From Owenia fusiformis (lineage: Eukaryota > Annelida > Polychaeta > Sabellida > Oweniidae): a stretch of 64,000 bases of DNA. Below, in pieces: positions 12,801-23,694 of this stretch. The notes under the pieces are model-generated. The model was given only the letters and a program-made list of their open reading frames with translations. It searched no databases and was not told the DNA's origin. Position numbers and translations under genes: made by a program. The stretch is from NCBI GenBank assembly GCA_903813345.2, contig CAIIXF020000008.1, positions 31,334,867 through 31,398,866 on the forward strand, written 5' to 3'. Numbering within the stretch: the first letter of the stretch is position 1; each line of letters opens with the position of its first letter.

Positions 12801-15800
12801 TTTGCTTATTTCATCTACCTTGAAAACCAATGAGACTGGACGCAATTACCAAATACTTCTTTGATACGCGGACCAGGTCTATAATTGCATTTTCTCATGG
12901 AAGGAATCAAGCAAAAATTATAAAAAATAATTCTATGTTAAGGTGATGCTTCACAAATAATATTAATGTCAAAACTTTAATTCATTTCTTCAAATCCAAA
13001 TACTGACACGCTTTTACGCACACATGACCTTTTCTTCTTTTGCTCATTTTATTTATCCTAAAAACCAGTGGGCCTAAATACATTGTCCGATACTTCTTTA
13101 ATATGTATCAGGTCTAAAATTGCAGTTTATCATGAAAGAAATCGAACAATTATCATAAAAATAATTATGTGTAAAGGTGATGTTCTTCAGATTATATAAA
13201 CATCAAAATTGTAATTCATTTATTGAAAGTTAAATATCCACATGCTTTTGGGCACACATAACCTTTTCCCTTTCATTCATTTTATCTTTCTTTAAAATCA
13301 GTGAGCCTGAACTCATTGCTAAATATTTTTTGATACGAGTCAGCTCCAGGTCTAAAATTGCATTTCATCATGGAACAAATCGAGCAATCATTATGAAAAT
13401 AATTCTGTGTAAAGGTGATGTTCCAAAGACAATATATATGTCAATTTGATAATTCAGTTACTCAAAATGAAATATCCACATGATTTTACGCACACATGAT
13501 AATTTCCTGAATGATGCTACTTTTTGGATTCAACCATGCATATAACGTCGTAAAATACACATTTCTACCGAAATTATGCCCAGCCGTTTTCGTAGAAAAT
13601 GTAACAAATGAAGGCATTTTATCGGAACTGATTGATATTTGGTACTTATAGAATATCGTATTTACTTCAACTTTTTAGCGATTCAGACATTAAAAAAAAT
13701 TATGTTTAATCAATGTTAATTTCGCACGAATATAGGGTACAAAATGAGTGAAAGTCTCACGTGTTTGATTGCATTTTACTCCCATTTTTGTGCATTTTTT
13801 ATGTCCCCACCACATAGTGTGGGGCCATATTGTCGGCCTAGGCGCGTCCGTCTGTCCGTCTGTCTGTCCGTCTGTCTGTCCGTACGTCCGGCAGTTTTCT
13901 CCAAAACCGCTACAGATATCACCTTCAAATTTTCAGGGATAACTTATGAGTGCATACAGATGTGGATGAAAAAAAATTAACTCGATACCTACTTCCTGTC
14001 GGCCATTTTGAAGTCAAATGCTAAAATCCTTGTCTGCAAACTTTAAGAAAAACTGCTTCACAGTTGCTTTTAAAACTTTAACATCTTGTTCAGCTCACTT
14101 CATTCTAGATCTGATTAGGTTTTGGACCTGCTAGCTCAGTCATGTCAGCCATTTTGAATGTCTTAAGAAAAGTTAGCGCGTGATAATACTTTGTATCATA
14201 TTGAATGGTGTTTTTGAGTTTTCATACTTTAACTATTTAGTAGCTTTATAAATAATTTCAGATGTACTTTGCTGTAAAAGCCTACTTTATTGTTAACAGT
14301 AGTTATATGTGATAATTTTGTAAAAAGAAATCAGCAAAAACTCATAAGGACTTTTTTATTGTCGGCCATTTTGGATTTTTCGGTCCTAAAATCTTGTCTG
14401 TGAAGTCTTGTCTGCGCGTTTTCAGGTGAACCGTTTGGTGGATTAATTTCAAATTTTCAGGGATGATTCTTAGTATAAAAATCTAGATCTCATTAGTTTT
14501 TTGGCATTCTGGGTAAATGTCAAGGCAGCCATTTTGGATTTTCCGTCCTAAAATCTTGTCTGTAAAGTCTTGTCTACTCGTTTTCAGGTGAACCGTTTCG
14601 TAGATCAATTTCAAATTTTCAGGAATGATTCTTAGTATGAAAATCTAGAACTGATTAGTTTTTTTGCATTCTGGGTAAATGTCAAGGCAGCCATTTTGGA
14701 TTTTCCGTCTTAAAATCTTGCCTGTAAAGTCTTGTCTACGCGTTTTTAGGAGAACGGTTTGATAGATCAATTTCAAATTTTCAGGGATGATTCTTTGTAT
14801 GAAAATCTACATCTGATTACTTTTTTTGCATTCTGCGTAAATGTTAAGGCAGCCATTTTGGATTTTCTGTCCTAAAATCTTGTCTGTAAAGTCTTGTCTA
14901 CCCGTTTTCAGGTGAACCGTTTGGTAGATCAATTTCATATTTTCAGGGATGATTCTTAGTATGAAAATCTACAAACAGATTAGTTTTTTGACATTCTGGG
15001 TAAATGTCAAGGCAGCCATTTTGGATTTTCCATCCTGAAATCTTGTCTGTAAAGTCTTGTTTACATGTTTTCTGGTTAACTGTGTGACGGATCAATTTCA
15101 AATTTTCAGGGGTGGTTCTTAGTATGAAAATCTAGAACTGACTAAATTTTTGGCATTCTGGGTAAATTTTAAGGTGGCCACTTTGGATTTTCCGTCCTCA
15201 AATTGTGTTGGTAAAGTCTTGTCTACTCATTTTCAGGATAACCATTTCACGGGATCACCACTTGGTGGGGACATTTTGTACACATTTGTGTTCTTGTCTA
15301 ACATTAAAATGAAATACTGTACGCCCGGTATTATTCGCGAGCTTTAATTTCGCGAATTTTGCGAAAACACGGTTTCGCGGCTATTAAATTTCGCGAATAC
15401 TGTATTTTATCGTATTCGGGGATTCCCCAGTATATGAAATTCAGTTCCTAGTACATTCCCCAGTATGTGATGTCAAATCAAATTGCAGGCTACGATCACG
15501 TGAGCAATCGTGCGCACGTGCTCTTTCATTGCCGCGCATGCGCATAGTAAAGTCATGGAGTTGCACAGTACTACTGAAGTACTATAACTCGATCCAAACT
15601 AATAGACAAAACGAAATGCATCAGAGCCCCGGGTAAAAACAAATCCCCGGGGATTTAATTGGCAATTTCGCGACGATAATTTTTCGCGATTTTAACACCC
15701 TCGCGAAAAGCGCGAAAGTTAATCGCACGCGAATAATACCGGGCGTACAGTAGTTGGAAAGAAGAGATCAGTAGAATTCTATCCGTCACTTTCATTTTCA

Positions 15801-18800
15801 AATGTTTAAATGTTTCCCGTTTCATTGGACCTCATAAAGATGGTAGCCAACGGACCAGAAACAAGTAGTGCGATGACGTCATATATCGCTACACCACTTT
15901 GATATAAAGTTTGGTAAACAACAATGGGTTTTTTCAATGTGTCGTCCTACTGCATGTTTACAGTAGCCTATACATGTGACGTCACATTTGTTGAATACCT
16001 GTATTTATTTTTTCTAAAAATACACCTTTCATATCGATGACTTACACATGAATGGAATACCTTGTGGTATTTTTGGTCACATGGTACATGACTGACCAAT
16101 CACATGCTGATTATCACTACACTACAAAGAAATAATAATGCTTGATATCATTGCATCCATTGTTTGAAATTGGAGTATATCAATGTTTTACTATTTTTTA
16201 TGCCTTAACAATCAAAGGTTTGATTGATTTTTAATGATTCAAGAAATTTTTTATATTTCATGCTTCAGTCAATCATGTTCTTTGGTACCTATGCATAGAA
16301 TTAGTGTCTAATAGCGTACTTCACATACATGTAGATTTGGTACCTACTTTGGTACTCCACATATATTTTGTACACATATGCTTTGTACCAATTTTTTGTA
16401 CTTTTCACACTGTTAACGCTTCACAACATATCAGTAAGAAACTGTTTTTGTGGTTTGATTTTAATCTAATGAAAAGCTTTAGCCTACTGTAAACTAACAC
16501 TCATTTAAAACACATGACAGACCAACTTTAACAAAAGCAAAAGCTGTGCAACTTTTTGAACATAAATGAAACAATTTGAAACATTGTGTCTTATTCTTCC
16601 TTGTAGAATTTTTAAATTGTTAAAGTTGCTTCTAATTAAAGTAAAATATTTATCTTTAAATGTAAGCCAATATGCATTATTCAAATGAAGTACTTTGGAA
16701 AATGATTTAATTTCTGAGTTTATAAACCACATATGTTATTCTGAATTTAAAGATGGAAGAATGTTTCATCAAATGGTTTTCGTGTACAGTGAAACCTGAC
16801 AAGTGGAACACCTCTTAGTAGAACACATGTGAACACTTTCTTGTAGTACCATTTACAGGTTTTACTGTACTAATTTGTTGAGTATAATGTGTTACATACT
16901 TCGTCTAATATGTTCATTTTCCAGTTATTTGGTTTTGGATGTCAGAGTTTTCTAATATATGAATGTGCGTGGTATTCATTTCTCACTAGAAAATATAACA
17001 ATAGTGTTTTTCATGTACAATTCTTATAGTTCTTCATCTTACTATTTCAGGGTTGCCACCTGCTGAACAGCTCTCCAGGTTTGACCCAGAGAGGGCACCA
17101 CATGTAGATGTCCCAAGCCCAGGAAGTAGTCGGAGGAGTTATGGTGATAGCACTAGTCCATCATCAGAGAAACGATTTGGCGGTAGCCCCAGGGTCCCTG
17201 TACAGCCCTCTAGGGGCCCCCCTAGCCCTGCTTCCAGTCATAGCTCAGTAGATCATGACACTAAACGGCATTCTGCAGGGGGCCTTCCTATTGAGCGCCC
17301 TCTCCACCCAGATCAGCGTCCACAAGCCAGTAAGAACCCTCTGAAATTATTATCATTTAGAGAGGAACAAAGTAAGAAACCAGCTATAATTAATAGGCGT
17401 GCAGATGTTGTAACAGCTGCAGATGTAACAGCTTTAGATGGTGTGAATACTAACAAACCCATAACTAATCCCGTCAAACAAGACAATGATAATTTTGTAG
17501 CTCCCGTCAGGCCACCACCAACCAACAATAACCAAAAGGCTGACGTCACTGACCTGAACGGCAGTACCTCTCCACCTCCAATACCAGAGAGCACTTTACC
17601 TCCTTCACTGGAGAGCAGGCATGCCCACAACACCTCCATTGACAGCACTCCTGACAGTCTTAGATCAGATGGAAGAAGGAGGTCTAACACTTCCCAGGGT
17701 TCCACAAGTACAGGTAAACTCAAAATTATATACATATTCACTTTCCCAGTCACCTATTGTTGTAGATTTATTGTTGTCTACTCTAAAATATCTGCTTAAA
17801 ATACACAGAGATAGAGTAGCTCTGATCTGGTCAGTGTTTCAAAAGGTCATGTCCGAATTGTTGTCTGGCTTCACAGCCGGGGCAGATAATAACTGCTATT
17901 ACAGATCATTTAATCTGTTTAATGAAACACTTATGGAGTTGATTTCATGCTTATTTTTTGACATGTGATTTCATGAATAGCTCACCCACACATAGCCCAT
18001 TAACTTTAAATTACTGTAAATACTTTCTTATTTCTTTTTTTTATGGAACCTTTCATTGTTTTCCAAAAGTGTTTTCCAAAATATTTCCACACTATACTGT
18101 ATCATTTTCCATGTAGGTAATTGTCCGACATATTCCTACATGGGTGGGTTGCCACCCTGTCCCTATATAATATGTAATGAAACACCCTGTCTGTCTACCA
18201 CCTTCTATCCACTCAGTGAAAGCAATGACATGTCGAATTGAGTGTTTAAAATATGGCAGTTCAAGCTACTCTGTCACTGCATCATAATTGTCGACTTACA
18301 CCTCTCCTGCCTACTGCACTAACCACTGCAGAATTCAAATGCAAAAATTCACAATTTTACAGTAAATATACATTTTTTCTCAGTTACGTAAAAATTGATA
18401 GGTAACAACAATAAAAGTTTAATATTTATCAAGGAGTGAGTTAACTGATAGCTTATAACTAATATCAACTGATAGCTTATAACCTATGGCTTATGAATGT
18501 TTGTAATCTAATTGCTTCAAAAATAGAGACTTTATTTGTTGCATTAACAAACACCCCCTACAAAAGTATGGTTACTCCAACTCTCTTGGGCTGTGTGTTA
18601 ATATCTGTTTTATATTTTAAAAATTGACCAAATCAGTATTACATTCATAATGTAATTCAGAATTGAAAATTTAAATATAAACAGGTTTGAACTTACTATA
18701 CAAAAATATTTGGGTGGGTTAATGTCTGAATATTAGTTATATGTTTAAGTTATCAGTTGCCTTAAATGTAAAAGTTGATCGACAGAGTCCCTATTGAAGA

Positions 18801-21800
18801 GAAAAACAAATCTATATAAACGTTTATACCATTTCTATTTATCCATCAATCCCTTTTTAATACCTTCTCTCTATCCCCTTCCGGACAGTTATTAAATCCA
18901 CTTTATACAAAGCATGAATTGAATTTTTAAACTTGACATATTTGATTTAACATTTTTGTTTGTATATTAGACTTGGCACCACCCATATCCTACATTGGGC
19001 CTCCCATGCCAGACATTGGGCCTCCTTTACAAGATATGGGGCCTTATATGACAAACACAGAACCTTCTGTGACAAACACAGAACCTTCTGTGACAAACAC
19101 AGAACCTTCTGTGCAAGACATAAGGCCTCCCATGCCTCCAAAACGCCCACCACAACCTCTATCTGTCCCTCCCCCTCTTGTTGCCATGATACCAAATGAT
19201 GAAGAGAGAGAGGAGCCAGAATTGCCACAACCAAACAACGGAGCACCACCGAGGCCCCAGCCACCTTTCCGGCGACTCTCAGACCCTTCAAGTCCCACAC
19301 GGGGTTGGTGAACTTTGCACCCATTTAGTTATTTGACCCTCATAGTTAATTAATCCACCCATTAGTTAACTAATTCCCTCTTAGATAAATAATTTGCCTT
19401 GTTCCTTGTATGTTCTTAGTATGGATGCTATTTGTGAAAAGGTCAAAATGGTATTTTGCTCAACTTTTTTTCTCACCTTAATGACCAGTGCAGAACATTA
19501 GACAGTTGTATAATTTTTTTTAAGATACTATAGTATGTGCATTTTGGGAAATCTTACACTATGTTTTAAAATGATTGGCATAAAAAGAGTATATTAAACA
19601 AGCAAAATGTGACACTCTAAAAATTCCCAAATCGACTATTTTTGCTTGAGTTTAATTACAAAATCAGCATTTTCTTGTTTGTATTTCTACCCCTTGCTTG
19701 CTTGCTTTGCTTAATTGTCTCTTCATAGCCATGGTAAAATATATTGTATTTTATAGAATTAAATGTTAGTTCAAAAGAGTATATTGGTGGCATTATATTG
19801 TTTAACATGGAATGCTTATAACTTTCCCACTTATTATGTAAGCATGAGACTGTATGTATTATACTGAATGACATTATTTATAATATGGCATGCTACCTCC
19901 CCTCCCTTTATTATTCAACATAGGCATTGGACTGAATGTATACTGATTGGTTGGGAAAACTGACCCTACAGTATCTTCTGTATTTGACTTACTAAGATAT
20001 TAGATACTAAAGAGGTTTTACTGCATCTATACATGATATGATATAGCTCAATTTTGTTTTCAAACACTGTTTTTTCAAACAATTTATTTTCAACTTTTTT
20101 GACTTTCATTGGGTTATGATTTCCGATAGGATAAACGTACAAAAAATACCGACTTGGGCAAGGCTAAATCCTATGGTTACAACAATATCAATTGTATCCA
20201 TTCATGGATATAAATTATATTATTTCAAAACCATAGGATTTTCCTATAATATCCATAGATACTATCATAGTATTGTATGTGCATATAATATTAAAGCATG
20301 TTTATTAAGTGAAGACTAGGAAATGGAAAACATTTGCATCCCAAGACCTTAATAGCATGATTAAGTCTACTAACCAAAATTAGAAATATATTATCTGTAT
20401 ATAAAGATGTTTTATAAATGTTTATACTGAAAGCTTTATTATTGTACTCCTTATCTATCTCTTTTTTGTTTATTTAATGTAGCTGTATATGGTTTTCCAT
20501 CTTAAGTTCAAATATGAAGTAATTTGGGTTTTTATTTCTGGTTTAAACTTTATAATTTACAGTTCTAAATGTTCCTTAGTTCTAACTGGTTGAAATAGGT
20601 ATATTTGTACATGTATAGTATGTATACTGACTATGTAGTTATATGTATTAAGTACATATAATTGTGCATTAGTAACTGTATAATACAGTACATATAACTA
20701 GTAGTCATGTATTTAGTACATGTAGTCATATATACAGTACATGCAGTCATGTATACAGTACATGTAGTCATGTATACAGCACATGTAGTCATGTATACAG
20801 TACATGCAGTCATGTATACAGTACATGCAGTCATGTATACAGTACATGCAGTCATGTATACAGTACATGTAGTCATGTATACAGTACATGCAGTCATGTA
20901 TACAGTACATGCAGTCATGTATACAGTACATGTAATCATATATACAGTACATGCTGTCTGTTTAACCAGTTGGACTGGGAAGTAATCACATTATGTTATC
21001 ACATATGCTTTATCACATAATATGCATGTTATCACATATCATTTCAGATGCATCTTCAGGCTTGTCACCACGATCACCTGACCAGGTAAATATTATGTTG
21101 TATAATGATCAAGCATTACTACTAGTACAGTATATTTAAAGCTTACCTCTCAGAACCACAATAGAAACCGTTTGATTTCGTTTGGGGTTTATGCCTACAT
21201 CACATTTGTTCCGATTCATTGGCCGGCGCCTGGTCAATTGAGTATTTTGTTCAAATTTGAAAGTCAAATCTGAACTTTGAGGTCAGATGTGAACTCCTTA
21301 GGACTTGGACATGATTTTTGAAAAAAAGTTTGGCCAGTTTGACCTTGGTATTAGTTTGCCAAGCAAACATTTATGTAAAGTGTTATAGGAATTGAAAAAT
21401 TACATTCACATAAGTTTTGAAAACAATTGGTGTATCTGATATAAAACTGTTCAGATCTTGACTGTTTGAAGAGTGAAAATAATGTTCTCCATAAACAATT
21501 CAATTTCAGGCTTGCATGATAATTTCCAACACTATAAGATGTTCTATTATTTTTTCAGGCTCCTCCAATCCCATCCCAACCTCCACGCCGACACAGCTCT
21601 GGCCTGCCCCCCGGGCCGTCCATCGCACAGTCCCACTCCAGTGGTACCAATGGCCACGCTCCTGATACCTCACCCTCAGAGGGTGTTCCACTACGCTCTG
21701 CCCCCTTACGACCAGATTCCCAACCCCTGGGTGCACGTCACAGTGTGGCAACAGTGCCCTCTGGTGGTGCGTCATACACACTACCTGGACATGCATCTGA

Positions 21801-21984
21801 TCAACATATCCAACATAGTCGATTCCGCAACGAGGGCCCCAACCAGCCCACTGCAACCTTACCCCCACGTACCCCCAGAGACTGGGGGTCAACAGAGGAC
21901 AGTAGTAAAAAAGTGGAGAAAGAAAAGAAAGGAAAACGATTTAGTATATTTAGCAAGAAGAAAAAGGACAAAGAAAATAAATGA
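3738..21984 (+). CDS. Beta-type spectrin, C-terminal nine exons (coiled coil, PH domain, long tail), 5'-partial
   Basis: Nine exons join in consistent phase: 3738-3860, 4648-4775, 5404-5942, 6265-6453, 9030-9188, 17051-17713, 18971-19303, 21048-21085 and 21559-21984. Together they encode 865 residues up to a TGA. The order is a charged coiled coil (EERAKQEEAEKRDRERLEA), a Ser/Thr/Pro linker, a PH domain starting at MEGMLERKQ and split by one phase-1 intron, a disordered Pro/Ser/Gly-rich tail of about 540 residues, and a basic end (KGKRFSIFSKKKKDK) like the conserved end of beta spectrins. Beta spectrins pair with alpha spectrin under the plasma membrane, and their PH domain binds phosphoinositides. 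The GGKK-containing first PH loop and the long tail lean towards beta-heavy spectrin (karst/SPTBN5 class), but conventional beta spectrin is not excluded. Actin-binding and spectrin-repeat exons must lie to the left of the window. Confidence 0.85.
4121..4284. mobile_element. Short MITE, intronic
   Basis: The ends resemble ACGATTAAACCTT and AGGTTTTACTGTA, an imperfect inverted repeat. Internal 'AAGTGGAACAC' motifs are shared with the element at 16785-16870, so the two are probably the same family of short pogo/Tc1-like non-autonomous elements. Confidence 0.5.
4648..4775 (+). CDS. Spectrin exon: end of coiled coil and start of linker
   Basis: The acceptor is CCCACAG and the donor is AA|GTATAT. 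It is phase 0 in and phase 2 out. It continues the charged helix (ERRKEDQKNRERRRK) and then becomes acidic and less regular. A sequence resembling its first bases behind another CAG (TCCGCAGGAACGTCATAAGC, near 4530) looks like a decayed duplicate of the exon start. Confidence 0.75.
5154..5282. repeat. Foldback hairpin in spectrin intron
   Basis: The left arm (GTGCCAGAATACCTATC, then ATACTAGGC) is mirrored by GCCTAGTAT and GATAGGTATTCTGGCAT. The arms are roughly 38 bp around a central spacer of about 50 bp. It is probably a MITE remnant. Confidence 0.75.
5404..5942 (+). CDS. Spectrin exon: STP-rich linker and first half of PH domain
   Basis: It is phase 2 in (acceptor CCACAAG) and phase 1 out (CACG|GTGAGT). 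The first 120 or so residues are a Pro/Ser/Thr linker. The PH domain then begins at MEGMLERKQ and continues through GGKKATIRSWKNYYTVL to CFYKDRHG, covering beta strands 1 to 3. The RSWKNYYTVL and FYKD signatures are those of spectrin PH domains. Confidence 0.85.
6265..6453 (+). CDS. Spectrin exon: second half of PH domain
   Basis: The exon has 63 codons, phase 1 to phase 1, with acceptor CTTTCAG and donor GCAG|GTATGT. It encodes the CEIATDYTKKKNVLRLRL and EYLFMANTQ strands and the closing helix with the invariant PH tryptophan (MVEWLTKIGF). The intron inside the PH domain is phase 1. Confidence 0.85.
6830..6915. repeat. 21-bp tandem repeat, about four copies
   Basis: The unit AGTGCATTTGTACTTTGATAT repeats with single-base differences inside the intron after the PH exon. 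Confidence 0.75.
7545..7750. repeat. Degenerate tandem repeat (TTGTTGTGACTGGCTAAAT class)
   Basis: Phrases such as CTGTTGTTAGGCAACT and TTGTTGTGACTGGCTAAAT recur four to five times over about 200 bp with small changes. Intronic and non-coding. Confidence 0.7.
8453..8611. mobile_element. MITE with TIR CAGTTAAACCTGTATA
   Basis: The left end (CAGTTAAACCTGTAT, then ATTCCGAATCC) is mirrored by GGATTATACAGGTTTCATTG over a 159-bp element. The end sequence is of the type seen in pogo/Tigger-like non-autonomous elements. Intronic. Confidence 0.65.
9030..9188 (+). CDS. Spectrin tail exon: Gly/Ser-rich
   Basis: The exon has 53 codons, phase 1 to phase 1 (acceptor TCATCAG, donor ATTG|GTAAGG). It is low complexity (SSSSPTRKSGPGG and similar), consistent with an unstructured tail following the PH domain. 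Its frame fits both neighbours. Confidence 0.7.
9433..9523. repeat. Tandem repeat of about 35 bp, three copies
   Basis: The unit contains GATGGTTTCTGGGAGTGATC followed by CCATCTATGGAACT. It is intronic. Confidence 0.8.
10360..10495. mobile_element. MITE-like inverted repeat
   Basis: CAAATATTGAAT at the left is mirrored by ATTCAATATTTG at the right, with further internal pairing (GTGCAATACCT against AGGTATTGCAC). Intronic. Confidence 0.6.
12320..13510. repeat. 237-bp satellite array, about five copies
   Basis: The landmark 'CGCACACATGA...TTTTCC' recurs at about 12543, 12781, 13019, 13253 and 13490, spaced 234 to 238 bp, with a more diverged unit near 12325. Each unit also carries CCAGGTCTA, AATTGCATTT and AAGGTGATG. 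Copies differ by many substitutions, so the array is old. Confidence 0.85.
13802..15271. repeat. Element bounded by GTCCCCACCAC...GGTGGGGAC motifs, with (CTGT/CCGT) tract
   Basis: It starts at TGTCCCCACCACATAGTGTG, followed by a CTGTCCGTCTGTCTGTCCGT tract, and ends at ACCACTTGGTGGGGACATTT. The ends form an imperfect inverted repeat. Dispersed sequences of this kind are common in marine invertebrates. Confidence 0.6.
14360..15250. repeat. 162-bp tandem array, about 5.5 copies
   Basis: The phrase GGCAGCCATTTTGGATTTTC recurs with its 'CC' at about 14366, 14529, 14691, 14853, 15016 and 15178, a period of 162 to 163 bp. Each unit contains AAATCTTGTCTGTAAAGTC and TTTCAGGTGAACCGTTT. More degenerate units appear near 13998 and 14150. 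Confidence 0.9.
15315..15752. mobile_element. MITE, 438 bp, TIR CTGTACGCCCGGTATTATTC
   Basis: The left terminus TACTGTACGCCCGGTATTAT is mirrored at the right by ATAATACCGGGCGTACAGTA, with TA at both edges, consistent with a Tc1/mariner-type TA duplication. TTCGCG motifs are abundant near both ends. It lies inside the 5.4-kb TIR block. Confidence 0.8.
16785..16870. mobile_element. Short MITE, about 86 bp
   Basis: TACAGTGAAACCTG at the left is mirrored by CAGGTTTTACTGTA at the right, with internal GTGGAACACCT. It is related to the element at 4121-4284. Confidence 0.65.
17051..17713 (+). CDS. Spectrin tail exon: Pro/Ser-rich, 221 codons
   Basis: It is phase 1 to phase 1 (acceptor TATTTCAG, donor ACAG|GTAAAC). 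The composition is strongly disordered (SPGSSRRSYGDSTSPSSEKR, PPSPASSHSSVD). No catalytic domain is visible. Confidence 0.75.
18971..19303 (+). CDS. Spectrin tail exon: Pro-rich with internal TNTEPSV repeat
   Basis: It is phase 1 to phase 1. The acceptor is TATATTAG. The donor G|GTTGGT is weak but is the only position that keeps the frame into the following 38-bp exon. Three exact 21-bp repeats encode TNTEPSV, flanked by short IGPPMPDIGPPLQD-like proline repeats. It is probably a flexible tail. Confidence 0.65.
20707..20952. repeat. 21-bp minisatellite, about twelve copies
   Basis: The unit CATGTAGTCATGTATACAGTA alternates with a CATGCAG variant. The period is a multiple of three, so long open frames appear on both strands (YTVHAVM and MTACTVY repeats). 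These are artefacts of the repeat. Intronic, before the 38-bp spectrin microexon. Confidence 0.9.
21048..21085 (+). CDS. Spectrin 38-bp microexon
   Basis: The acceptor is ATTTCAG and the donor is CCAG|GTAAAT. It is phase 1 in and phase 0 out, encoding DASSGLSPRSPDQ, a Ser/Pro stretch that joins neatly to the last exon. Confidence 0.6.
21185..21270. mobile_element. Fragment of the GGCGCC-rich MITE family
   Basis: CATCACATTTGTTCCGAT, then GGCCGGCGCCTGGTCAATTG and AGTATTTTGTTCAAA, match one half of the palindromic element at 29306-29453. The other half is missing. Confidence 0.55.
21559..21984 (+). CDS. Spectrin last coding exon with basic C-terminus
   Basis: It is phase 0 in (acceptor TTTTTCAG), with 141 codons and then TGA at 21982-21984. 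It is Pro/Ser-rich and ends in KGKRFSIFSKKKKDKENK. A short basic KRFS(F/I)F-type end is characteristic of beta spectrin C-termini, which supports the assignment independently of the PH domain. Confidence 0.85.
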   Translation, partial: APPIPSQPPRRHSSGLPPGPSIAQSHSSGTNGHAPDTSPSEGVPLRSAPLRPDSQPLGARHSVATVPSGGASYTLPGHASDQHIQHSRFRNEGPNQPTATLPPRTPRDWGSTEDSSKKVEKEKKGKRFSIFSKKKKDKENK

Positions 21985-23515
21985 TATGGTATACATTGAT
22001 TGTATACATAATAAGCCCTAATATGTGATTTTTGTAATTATTTTTCTGGCATTTAGGCCAGTCTGTGTAAAATAATCATGCACCCTAATATGCGTATAGC
22101 CTACACAGCAATACTTGGTCGAATATGTCAAATATATTATGCAAATAGTGGTATTTTTCAAATAATTATGTGCAAAAAATAGTTAAGATTGCATACAAAT
22201 ATACAGGATTGTGTTCAAATGTGATTATTTTTTGTTAATTTTTTAGTATCTTTTTATTCAGTGGTTTCAAAAGCAGAAATATAGAATGTTTAATTTATAG
22301 TAATATTTGGTAACTGCCAGTCTGCCACCAATTAAAAAATTATTAGAACATCATAAGTTTGTATTCAATTTTTATTCACATTTTATTTTCTGTTTTTTCA
22401 TGGTTTTACACTTAGACGATTATGTTTTTTACCATGACATTGTATTCTGCAGAATTTGCCTTAAAGTGTTGGTTTCAGAAAATTCAACAATTTTGTGTTG
22501 ATTCCATTAGGCTATTGTACTCACAGACGTTTAACAAACAGCCTGATTTTCTAGTATCTCTTTATAATTGAATTTAGAGTGTTAGTAAGTTTACAGCATG
22601 TCTTCCTAATTTAAAAATGGTATAACTCTTTTTCCATTTTGAATTATTTATGCATATTATTGAAAGGTCAGTTGAAATAAGAATATAACTTAATTTTGTT
22701 CACTTTGTTCTTATGTTTTTTCACATTGTTTTTCAGATTGTTTTTTAACTATATTTTTTCATTTCAAGATGAGACAACAAAAGTTTTCTTCCAAGATACT
22801 GTACTTCAATCTAGATTATCAGAGAAATCTAAATTTATGAATGTTTTTATTTTTGCATTATATAATATATTGCAATTGTTATGATATATATAGTGTATTA
22901 TATACATATGTCATATAGGCTTATACCATATATTATGAGGTAAATACTTTATAAAGTTTGTAAAATTATGTAGAGCTATAATATATATTCTTTATACGGC
23001 TTTCTTCACATTTACTACAAGATAGAAGGATGGGCAATATTAAATAAATAATACATGTACAGTTACTTAATAATAATATATAAAATTAATAAAAATGTTG
23101 TTGTGTTCTTTCGAGTTCTCTTAATGAGAGAGGAATATAGATGGGAACTATATATGGCTTTCTTACCCCATTTGAAAGAAGTTGGATTACATGTTGGTGG
23201 CAATCTGAGTACTGTTTTAGTGTCTTCTATGAAAGCAGATTGTTTACTCCAAAATATCTAGGACTATACATTTAAAATTGTAGTGTCATTATCCATTGCT
23301 AGGCCTATTGTAATATGTTGCTATTCCACCATCACTGATCTGTCTGTTCATTTTTTATCCATATACTGCTGTGACACATTTTCCATCGCATTGATGCATG
23401 ATGCATGAATTCTTATTTCTAGTTAAAAGGTAAATCTAACTGGCGACTTTTTTAGAAATTGCTATACATGGCCAAATTGTTTTCTGTTACAAAATAAATT
23501 ATGACGACACTGTGT
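21985..23515 (+). other. Probable spectrin 3' UTR
   Basis: AT-rich DNA without credible coding follows the stop. AATAAA occurs at 23493-23498. The opposing gene's polyadenylation motif lies about 190 bp further on, so the two genes are tail to tail. Confidence 0.5.
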
Positions 23516-23688
23516 ACTTAAGTTTTTATTTTGAGAAGAATGTTTAGTTTCACTTAGTATCGTGCATAAGAAATGAATTGTAGACCATACATGTTGTGAG
23601 AAACGTGGAGACGAAAATAGGCAGCCATAAATAAAATAAGACAAAACAAGGATACTTTCCTTAATAAAATGCACATATGTTTCCATGC

Positions 23689-23694
23689 TTTATT
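23689..23694 (-). terminator. Copy 1 polyadenylation signal AATAAA
   Basis: TTTATT on the plus strand reads AATAAA on the minus strand, about 340 bp beyond the stop of copy 1. Confidence 0.45.

Larger units (their letters stand above)
10569..15952. mobile_element. 5.4-kb TIR element packed with two satellite arrays
   Basis: The left end CAGTAGGACGACACATTG is an exact inverted match to CAATGTGTCGTCCTACTG at 15935-15952, and similarity continues another ten or so bases (TTAACCCAT against AAACCCATT). The trinucleotide CAT flanks both ends and could be a 3-bp target duplication, as in CACTA/CMC-type elements. No transposase or other credible gene lies inside. The interior holds a 237-bp satellite (12320-13510), a 162-bp satellite (14360-15250) with GTCC-repeat boundaries, and a separate MITE (15315-15752). 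The whole sits in the 7.9-kb spectrin intron between tail exons. Confidence 0.65.

Noticed and set aside
20631-20985. Open frames of about 80-100 codons on both strands
   Set aside because: They come from the 21-bp minisatellite in a spectrin intron.
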